Origin: Grammothele lineata
Taxonomy: Eukaryota > Basidiomycota > Agaricomycetes > Polyporales > Polyporaceae
Direction: 5' to 3'
Assembly (NCBI GenBank): GCA_002150815.3
Contig: NDFF03000055.1
Coordinates: 451,497 to 515,496, forward strand
Length of the DNA: 64,000 bases
In this document: in pieces, positions 56,044 to 64,000 of the stretch
How positions within the stretch are numbered: the stretch's first letter is position 1
How the letters are laid out: each line of letters starts with the position of its first letter
The notes under the pieces: generated by a model
What the model was told of the DNA's origin: nothing
What the model saw: only the letters and a program-made list of their open reading frames with translations
Databases searched by the model: none
Made by a program: the position numbers and the translations under genes

Positions 56044-58850
56044 ATGCTCCACCACCTAGCCTCCAAACTTATCCTCTCGGGCCTCCTCCTCGCACGCGCA
56101 ATACAAGCCGCGCCATCCGTAACAGTCTACGGTATCTACGGCGCGCAGCCTCAAGACGAAATCGGCCAGGGCCCCCTCGCGACCTCGGACGGGGACGGCC
56201 AGGCGTTCTTGAACCAGCTCCAGGCGTACAATGGCGTGCACCTCCAGGCGCCGCCCATGGCCGTCCAGCCTCCGACGGCGTTCGCGCTTAACCTAGCAAA
56301 CGGCGCGGACAAGGTATCGGGCCTCTCGCCGCCCGCGCGGGGCGACTTCCTCGGGTTCTCGATCGAGATGAGCGTCGTGGAGAGCGTCAGTGCGTATCGC
56401 GTCGTCCTTGCTAGCGCTCTGCTTCCGCCGCACACCGCCGCACGCTGTCGAGTTGGTCGTGGTTGTGGCCGTGGCCGTGGAGGCGCATTTGTCAATAACG
56501 TGGCTGACTTGATCCGTTTTTTGACGTGCAGTCGGGAGGAACTCGTAAGTCCAGCAGCCGGGCGCACCGCCCCCGACGCACGCGAGATGGTGATTGCGGT
56601 CTTGCTAACCTATTGCGCTCTCGCTCCGCAGGTCTCTAATTCAAGTCCCTTTTTTGAACCTCATCTCTGCCGTCGCGAACCGCGCGGGCGGAGTGCGCAT
56701 CCGCGTTGGGGGAAACACGCAGGAGTACGCAGCGCTCTTCGACAGCCTGCCGGGGAATGTGATGACCGCGAAAGGCCCACAAATTCAGCCTCCTGGGGTG
56801 AACACGGTGAGTGGTCCCCGTACCGCGCCCGCCTCCCGCGCGTGGTCGTAGTTAGCCGTTATGGCGGCCTCAAGGCTGACGCGCGGTGATTGCGCACAGG
56901 TCGCGGCTACGGAGTTCGAGTTCACGCCAGAACTGCTCCGGTTGTTGCAGCATGTGTCGTCTTTGACGAAGGCGAAGTGGTACCTGGGTACGTGGAGCAC
57001 GGCTATGTCGTAGTACATTGAAGGCGGTACTACTAATCAGTCCCTTACGCGGGTGTCCAGGCGTTCCTTTCAACGACACGTCAAATCCAAGGCTACAGAT
57101 CGCAGAGCAAGCCGACGCCATCCTCGGCGACAACGTGCTCGGGTACCAGGTCGGCAACGAGCCTGACCTTTACGCGGGGTCAGTACAGCGGCTGCGAACG
57201 CTATCATCTGTCGTGCACGATCAGCCGCTGATAGGCTTCGTTCGTTCGTAGTCACCAGCGCCGGCCGGCCGACTACGGTCCGCAGGCGTACTTTGACGAG
57301 TTTGGCACGGTCATGAACGCTATGAACAACGACGCCAAGATTACGAGAAAGGGCAACATTGTCGGTCCTAGCATCCAGGGCGGCAGCAAGTGGACGCTCG
57401 AGGACGTCCTCGGGACGGGGTACCTCGACGCATACGGGAATGATCTCAGCGTCCTCGCGGTCGAGCAGTGCGTGATTCCTCAGGGAACGTGACTCTTCAT
57501 CTCGATCCTAACCTTCGGACTCCCCACAGCTACGCCACGAGCAACTGCGCCGCCGCGTTCCCATCCGCCGGCTTCAAAGTCACCACGCCCGACCAGGCAC
57601 TGCAGCTGCTCCTTACCCACAGCGCGACCCAAGCCCTTCTCACGCCGTACCTGAACACGATAAGCATCGCGCAGCAGGCAAAGAAAGACTTCATGATCTT
57701 TGAGACGAACACTGCGTCGTGCGGCGGGTTCCCGGGAGTCAGCGACGCGTTCGCGTCTGCGCTGTTTATGGTGGATTATTCGTTGCAGATGGTGGCTAAG
57801 GGTGTGTCGGGGGCGCATTTGCATATGGGTGGGCAGAACGCTTCGTACAATGTGAGCTTCTGCTGCTCTGTATCACAATACTGTCGTTCTCTGACCAGGT
57901 TCTTTATAACACAGCCGTTTACCCGTGAGCATGCCCAGCAGCTAGATTAGATCTAACTGTCAATTTGACCTATGTCCTGCACGCAGCCCCACCCACGAAC
58001 GTCTCGCTCTTCAAACAATGGACCGTCGGCCCGTCCATGTACTCGACGCTCTTCATCGCCGAGGCGCTCGGGACGACGAACACGTCCCAGGTCGTCGACC
58101 TCGGCGCGAACGGCGCGAGCGACGCGACGCCCGGCTACGCGATCTACGAGAACGGGCAGCTCGCGCGCGTCGCGCTTATGAACTTCATGGACGCGAGCAG
58201 TGGGGGTGCGGAGATTAAGGTTACTATTTCGGTTGGGGGTGTTGCTACGGGAGAGGGGAACGCGACGCCGGCGCAGGTTAAAGTAAAGTACGTACCAAAT
58301 CTGAGAGAGAATGCGGGATGGGATGCTGATATTCGGCTGGCAACGCACAGGTATCTGCTTGCGCCGTCCGTCGTAGAGAAGGATCAAGTTACTTGGGCGA
58401 ATCAGGTATGTCTCCTCCCTCCTTTCGTTGTCCCATCTTCTCACACGTCTACATCTCCAGACCTTCGGCGCGCGCTTCGAGTCCGACGGCCGCCTCCACG
58501 GCACCGAGCTCGTCCAAACCATCACCTGCGACCCCACCTCCTCCACCTGCACCATCCCCGTCCCCGCCCCGGGCGCCGCGCTCGTCTTCCTCTCCTCCCC
58601 CGCCCAAGCGCTCGCCTCCGCGTCCTCTGCTACACAGACGTTCGCGACGACGGCAGCGACGAAGCTCGTGCCGACCGCCTCCGTCGACCCCACTGCGCTC
58701 GCGCACTCGAACGGGGACCGCCCGGATCATTTGTTGGGCACGAGCAGCGGCGCGGCGGGCACGAAGGAGGGAGAGGCGGGCCCGCCTGGGTTCGTGAGGA
58801 CGTTGATGTGGATTGTGCTTCGGTCTGCGTTGAGGTGTCAGGATTGTTAA
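56044..58850 (+). CDS. GH79 family secreted glucuronidase-type hydrolase (GH79-3)
   Basis: Third paralogue. Exons: 56044-56389, 56532-56544 (13 bases), 56632-56806, 56900-56987, 57061-57178, 57252-57467, 57530-57851, 57916-57925 (10 bases), 57987-58287, 58351-58405, 58461-58850; 677 aa. The signal peptide is MLHHLASKLILSGLLLARAI. VRIRVGGNTQEYA-type sequence is followed by acid/base Glu241 in YQVGNEPDLYA and nucleophile Glu377 in MIFETNTASCGGFPG. The beta domain includes TPGYAIYENGQLARVALMNF. It has an intron after VKVK that GH79-1 and GH79-2 lack and GH79-4 shares. The C-terminus (FVRTLMWIVLRSALRCQDC) is short and ends in cysteines, so GPI anchoring is doubtful, unlike the other three. Catalytic residues are intact. 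Confidence 0.92.
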
Positions 58851-59491
58851 GCTCTTTCTCCCTGTGACTGGAGTTTCCGTCCCTCGCTCTCGCTGGGGCC
58901 CATTTAAGGTGCCCCGGTGAGCACTCCTCGCTTCTCCCTTCGTCGTAGTCGTCGTGCTCCCACACGGACTGTATGCTCTCTCGCTGTCGTTAGATCGGAT
59001 CCTACCGCGTACTGTACCACCATTATCACGCCCCCCCCCATTTACTGCTACTCCATACACATTACTTATACTTTTCACGACGGACTTCTGGGACTTTGAC
59101 ATTGACGTTTGAACTGTGTGTATTTCATAGTCTTTTAGCTTACTACGCCCGTCCTACGAATTTTACAATATTTTCCGCTTTTCAGGGATGGCTCTGTCAG
59201 CCGGTCATATTATGGTGGATGATGCATGGAAGATGACGCTCACATATTGACTGGCTCAGCAGCGTCGATGAATATGGGCTTGCAGTTCAGTACGACCCCC
59301 TGCTGGTCAAGGGAGCACATGCACGAAAACGAAGGGCCGTCCGAGAACAAGGAGAAAACAAACGAATGTCAATAGTAGTGAAGAACAGTACGTACGATAT
59401 CCAAGCCGTCCATTATACAACGCGAGCTTAACGTCCTGCTGGACCTCGCGCGCTGGTATACTCGAAACACACATGTCCAGGCCTCACACGC
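58851..59491. other. Intergenic between convergent GH79-3 and GH79-4
   Basis: 641 bases between two stop codons hold both 3' untranslated regions. There is a C-run near 59030 and no gene. Confidence 0.6.
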
Positions 59492-62416
59492 TCACCGCGG
59501 GAACGCCCTCAACACCCCAACAGCTCCAAGCACCACCGCCATCATCACCCCCACCCCGGGCCCTACCAAACTCCCCGCCCCGCTCGTCCCGCTCCCATAG
59601 CTCGTCGATCCATACCTCCCCTGCATCCCCCTATTCCCATTACTCGTCGCGAGCACCGCCTCGTCGACCGTAACAGTGTTCTTGACCTTCGTCACCGCCG
59701 TCGTCGCGAACGTCTGCGTCGTCGTCGCCTCGGACGCCTCGAGGGCGTCGTCGGAGAGGAAGACGAGCGCGAACCCGGGCGCGGGGACTTTGATCGCGCA
59801 GGTGGAGGTGGTGGTGTCGCAGGGGACGGTCTCGAGGGAGAGCGTGTCTTTGAGAGTGCCGTCGGCTTCTTTCATCCCGCCCATGGTCTGCGCGTGGGGG
59901 AGAGGTCGTGAGAAGGGAAAGGACAAGATGGACAGGAAGGGACGTACCTGGCCGCCCCAGGTGATGTTGTACTTCTCGCCCACAGACGCAGCAGTGAAGC
60001 GCCTACGCTCACACACCCGTAAGCCCTCTCTTCCTCAGAAAACACAAAAAGAGCACTCACTTCACGCGAACCTGCGAAGGCGTCGTCGCCGGCTGCCCGC
60101 TCTGCCCCCCACCCACCGACACCGACACCGTATAATCGTTCGCCCCAGACGGGTCCGTCATGAAGTTGATGAGCGCCAGGCGCGCGAGCTTGTCGTTCTC
60201 GTAGATCGCGTAGCCGGGCGTGTAGAGCGAGCCGGAGGTCTGCCAGAGGTCGATGACGCGGGAGGTGTTGGTCGAGCCGAGCGCTTCGGCGACGGCGAGC
60301 ACGGAGTAGAAGATCGGGCCGACGGTCCAGTCGTGGTATGCGGATTCGTTAGTGGGGATGGCTAGGAGGGAGAGGTGAGCGGTACGTCGACGGGCGTTGG
60401 TCTCATTTACTCACCAGTGAAGGGCTGGAATACGCAGGATCATCACCTCAGCTCAGACTCCAGACTCGGAGACGCGCACTCACGTTATAATACACATTCT
60501 GCCCACCCACATGCAGCAACGCATGCGAAAAGTTGCTCGCCGCCATCGTCAGCCCATAGTCGATCGTCCACAGCGCAGCCCCAAAGCTCGTGCTGATGCC
60601 CGCGAAGCCCCCACACGAGGCCGAGTTCGTCTCGAACATGATGAACGGCTTGCCCGCGGCGATCGCGAGCTGCGTCGAGTTCAGGTACTGCGCGACCATG
60701 TTCACCGCGAGCGCGTGCGTGAGGAAGGTCGCGAACTCGGTTTGGGGGTCTTTGGGGTCCCCGAAGCCTTCGTAGATCGCTGCGCAGTTGTCGTCGGGGT
60801 AGCTGAGGGAGGGATGGAGGGGGGAGGTTAGTGTTTACTTCTCTGAAGTGTAGAAGGGGAACTTACTGCTCAACCGTCAGCGCGTAGAGGTTGTTCGCAT
60901 ACGAGCTCGCGAAGCCCGTATCCCACATCACTGTTGCAACTCTCGTTAACTCCCCTGCAGCCCACAGCGTCTTTCTTCCAAAGGGCCGTACTCACTCTCG
61001 GGCGTCCAGTCGCCAGTGGCCAAGCTCGGGCCAATGAGGTTGTTGCTCACGCTCAGGCTCTTCTGCTGCATGGCGGACACGACGTTCCCGAACTCGCCAA
61101 AGTAGTCGAACGGGCCGTACGTCTCCGGACGGTGCCCGTGCCTGCACCGTCCCTCGTAAGTACCCAACTCCCCACGTGCTCACGCCCCGCGCGTCTCTCT
61201 GATCACGACGGAGCATCGCAGCAGCAAAAAGTAGACGCACCGAGCATAAAGATCAGGCTCGTTCCCGACCTGGAAGCCGAGGAGGTTATCGCCCAGGATG
61301 CGCTGGCCGTACTCCGCGATCTCGAGCGCGAGGTTCGCGCTGTCGTTGAGCGGGATGCCGAGGTACCACTTGACGTTCACGAGCGCGGAGATGTTGCTCA
61401 GGAGGTACAGGATCTCGGGCGTGTATAGCAGCGCGGGGGTTTGTGTCTGTCCGGTCCCCAGATAAAAACGCGAAAACGCAGAGATGGGTCAGAGGCCGAG
61501 AAAGAATTAGAAAGAGGCGGGAGGGACGCACGGGGTTGTTGGTGTCGACTTTTTGCTTCTCGATGGCCTTGCCGTCGTCGAGGCTCTGGACCATACGCGC
61601 CTCCTCCTGTGAGTTTCCGCCGACACGAACGTGCACGCGCCCCGCACGGTCGGCGACGAGGGCCATGAGGTTCAGGAACTCGGGATGGAGGTACGAGCTG
61701 CATGGTTGGTGGAGAGAAATGGTGAGCGAAAAGACTATACGTTCGGAAGGTATGAACTTACCCATTAAGACCGACTATATGCGCGAGAATAGCAAGTCAA
61801 TATTCCAAACTGATAATCGGAGTAGGCAGCGCGCTTCAGAAGATGACGTAGAGAAGAAGCGGGAGCAGGCACTGGAGTCCGTGCCTTGGACTCATCCACC
61901 AAACCTCTTTCAATCGTCCGTTGCACCTCGACACTACACCGCTCCTCTCCCGCATACTTACGCCTTGCGCGAGCGTTCTCTATGCCCGTGGTGGGCGCCC
62001 CGAACAACTGCGCAGCACAAGGCGCCACGCCGAAACACGCACGCGCCGAAAAGGAAAGAAAGCACGATCCACTCACTCGCCTGCGTCACGACCGACATCT
62101 CGACCGAGAACCCATAAAACGCCCCGCTCACCGGGATCGACAGCCCGTTCACCCCAGCCGCGTCCTGCGCCAGCTGCAGCGCGAACGCGTTCGCGGGCAG
62201 CGGGTCCGGCAGCGCGGGCGGGTTCAGCACGAGCGTGTCGTACGCCGCGGACGTCAGGATGTTCGTCGGGGTCGCGGAGGCACCCGACGCGGTGTCCGTG
62301 CCCGTGCCGATGACTTGCTGCCCGACCTGGTTGTACACGGTGATGGCGCGCGCGGAGGGCGCGCACGCGAGCGCGAGCGCGAGGAGGGTGGAAAGGAGCG
62401 TGCGGCGGACGGCCAT
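59492..62416 (-). CDS. GH79 family secreted glucuronidase-type hydrolase (GH79-4)
   Basis: Fourth paralogue, on the opposite strand. Exons (minus): 62416-62077, 61774-61762 (13 bases), 61697-61532, 61446-61241, 61141-60996, 60930-60867, 60802-60484, 60424-60415 (10 bases), 60361-60061, 60002-59948, 59887-59492; 671 aa. The signal peptide is MAVRRTLLSTLLALALACAP. VHVRVGGNSQEEA is followed by acid/base Glu236 in FQVGNEPDLYA and nucleophile Glu369 in IMFETNSASCGGFAG. The intron before GIP(L/F)ND found in the other three is missing here, while an intron inside WTPE/MWDTG is unique to this copy. The C-terminal LVGPGVGVMMAVVLGAVGVL after a Gly/Ser stretch resembles a GPI signal. The first intron (62076-61775) is about 300 bases. 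Confidence 0.92.
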
Positions 62417-63523
62417 GGCGGCGGCGCGTCGGTCGTCGTCGTGGAAGGAAGGGAGGGGGAGGAGGGGGAGAAGGAAAGGGAGGGCAGAGGTACGCTGACG
62501 AGTCGGAAAAGAAGCATGTCGTTCGCGCCGAGCATGTCTTATGTATCGTGGCTGAGCAGGCTGGGGAGGGGCCAAGGGACTCCAAGGGAGCGCGTTGGCG
62601 CGAGCGACCAAGGCTCGCTAGGCGGCCCGCCGTGTGCCAAGCCATCGCGGCGGGGCGCCGGGAGTTCAAAACAACCCCAGAGCCCTCGTGTTCCGCCCTG
62701 CTCCACTCCCAGTCGAGGGCCCACCATGATCGCGCACGATGCGGAGATCCAATCCCGCTCGCCACGGCCAAGGCCCAAGAGCCTTGTCCAGCGATGCCAG
62801 CTTGCTTGACCTCGATGGCTGTCGCGGGGCGCGTCGCAAACGGGACAAGGGACGCGTTTGTTGGACCTAGGAGGGAGATGCAGCTCTTCGGATGTTTTTG
62901 GCACGATGATCTTCGCTTCTAAATTGATACAACGTCCGTCCCCGACGTCTTCTGCTTCGAGCAAATCCCGCCGCGCGAGCTTGTGTGCTTGGAAGGTCAA
63001 ACGTCAGCGGCCTCTCATGCAAACTCTTTCTACGTTGCCCCTCCAGCCCAACCGTTAAGGAAGGGTTGAAGGAGGTCCAGCGCGCTCTACAGAACCCCCT
63101 TTTCCCGCCGTTCCCAGCAACAACCACCAGGGCCCTTTCCAACTCCGGCAGCATGTGCTTCTCGCCGACTCCAAACCTTTTAGCATACAGCCGCCGGGAG
63201 CCCCCCATTGAAAACTTCATATTGCTCTCCCACAAGGCCTCGACATACCGCGGCAGCGTGTCTGGGTGGTGCGGCGTTCCTTTGGAGCTGTTTTCGACGC
63301 GAGGCTCAGGATGCAGAGGAATGCGATCACCAAGTCAGGTACGGAGAATCGCGAGCGCTGACGTCATAGCTGCATACCGGTCGTGCCTCTTCAGATATTC
63401 AAACGGGAATTTGGCGTCAGCCGTTTGCCAGCTCGCGAGAGTATCGTGTATTCAGTGTCGAGTGCAAAAGTCTGCATTGGATCCTGCACAAAGGTGCACG
63501 CCCTCAGGTTGTGCAGCGCTCGC
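62417..63523. other. Intergenic upstream of GH79-4
   Basis: About 1.1 kb contains the promoter of GH79-4 and the 3' flank of the partial gene at the right edge. No gene is supported, although open frames exist on both strands. Confidence 0.55.
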
Positions 63524-64000
63524 TCACCCCAAGATAAACGCGCCCGTCCCGACGCTCTCGAGCACGACCTTCCCCCCCTGCACGCTCGCCCCGCTATCCA
63601 GCACCCTCTGCACACCTCTCTTCGCCTTCTCCCCCAACCCCTGCGCCTGCAAACCACCCAACTCGAACTCCACCTCCGTATAGTTCGTATTCACAGCAAG
63701 AACGAGCGCGCGCCCGCCCAGCGTCCACACCCCTACGTCGACTACTCCTTGCGCTGCAGTAGAGTGCGCGAAGGTGGAGCGGGGGGAGAGGATGAAGGCT
63801 TTCATGGAGGACGAGAGCGCGCGGGAGAGGGCGGCGGCGGAGGTGGTGATCGAGGTGGTTGTTGGGGCGTTCCAGGAGACGACGCCTGTGTAGAGAGTAA
63901 GTGGGGAATAGAGGGAGGGAGAAGGAAAAGGGGGAAGGGAGGGAGGGGAGGACGCACCGAGAGCACCGTGGTTAATCGCGAGCGCGCTCTGTACGACGAA
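63524..64000 (-). CDS. Partial gene: C-terminus of a probable secreted glycoside hydrolase
   Basis: Only the 3' end is in the window, on the minus strand. An incomplete exon (64000-63958) encodes FVVQSALAINHGALG. After a 72-base GT-AG intron, the last exon (63885-63524) encodes GVVSWNAPTTTSITTSAAAL and continues to a small beta-rich domain (VDVGVWTLGGRALVLAVNTN; GGKVVLESVGTGAFILG-stop). A short barrel-closing segment with WN, followed by a beta-sandwich with an alternating hydrophobic pattern, resembles the end of a GH-A type glycosidase. The family cannot be assigned without the catalytic part. Its position next to the GH79 cluster is consistent with a carbohydrate-active function but does not prove it. 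Confidence 0.6.
   Translation of the reverse strand, partial: FVVQSALAINHGALGASSPPSLPPFPSPSLYSPLTLYTGVVSWNAPTTTSITTSAAALSRALSSSMKAFILSPRSTFAHSTAAQGVVDVGVWTLGGRALVLAVNTNYTEVEFELGGLQAQGLGEKAKRGVQRVLDSGASVQGGKVVLESVGTGAFILG

Overview
The window is nuclear DNA of a filamentous basidiomycete, most likely a wood-decay Agaricomycete and plausibly a polypore. The basis is GC-rich genes cut by many 49-65 base GT-AG introns, rapidly evolving F-box/leucine-rich proteins of the type abundant in mushrooms, a secreted oxalate-handling bicupin, and a tandem set of secreted GH79 glucuronidases. The species cannot be named from sequence alone. I assembled the spliced genes by hand; in every complete model the exon lengths sum to a multiple of three.

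Left third (1-18.3 kb): about 2.5 kb with no recognisable gene, then a TPR/F-box/LRR gene (2466-4943). Next comes a block of two Old Yellow Enzyme (OYE) genes (5699-7207 and 16920-18306) enclosing four F-box/LRR genes. The outer two F-box genes are on the plus strand and resemble each other; the inner two are on the minus strand and resemble each other. The two OYEs are the same length (380 aa), share intron positions, and differ in the catalytic pair (His/Asn in one, His/His in the other).

Middle (18.5-46 kb): mostly conserved housekeeping genes separated by large empty stretches. They are an intron-containing tRNA-Ala, an Akr1-type ankyrin/DHHC palmitoyltransferase, an oxalate bicupin, eEF1B-gamma, a Neo1-class P4-ATPase with 16 exons, and convergent to it an NST1-like stress-response protein. 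The gaps at 21.7-24.6, 26.4-28.6, 30.3-35.4 and 44.2-46.5 kb show no gene I can support.

Right third (46.5-64 kb): four GH79 paralogues (three plus, one minus) that keep both catalytic glutamates, signal peptides and two conserved microexons of 13 and 10 bases. Three of them end in a GPI-anchor-like hydrophobic tail. A 641-base inverted-repeat (MITE-like) transposon flanked by TA sits between the second and third paralogues. The right edge cuts the 3' end of a further probable secreted hydrolase on the minus strand.

Functionally, the GH79 cluster (removal of glucuronic acid from plant or fungal glycans), the bicupin (oxalate breakdown) and the OYEs (reduction of electrophilic enones) fit a plant-biomass or lignocellulose lifestyle. 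I found no CRISPR array, no operon-like system and no obviously novel multigene defence or biosynthetic system. The most informative oddities are the oxidase-like lid of the bicupin, the GH79 microexons, the splitting of the DHHC motif by an intron, and the transposon.
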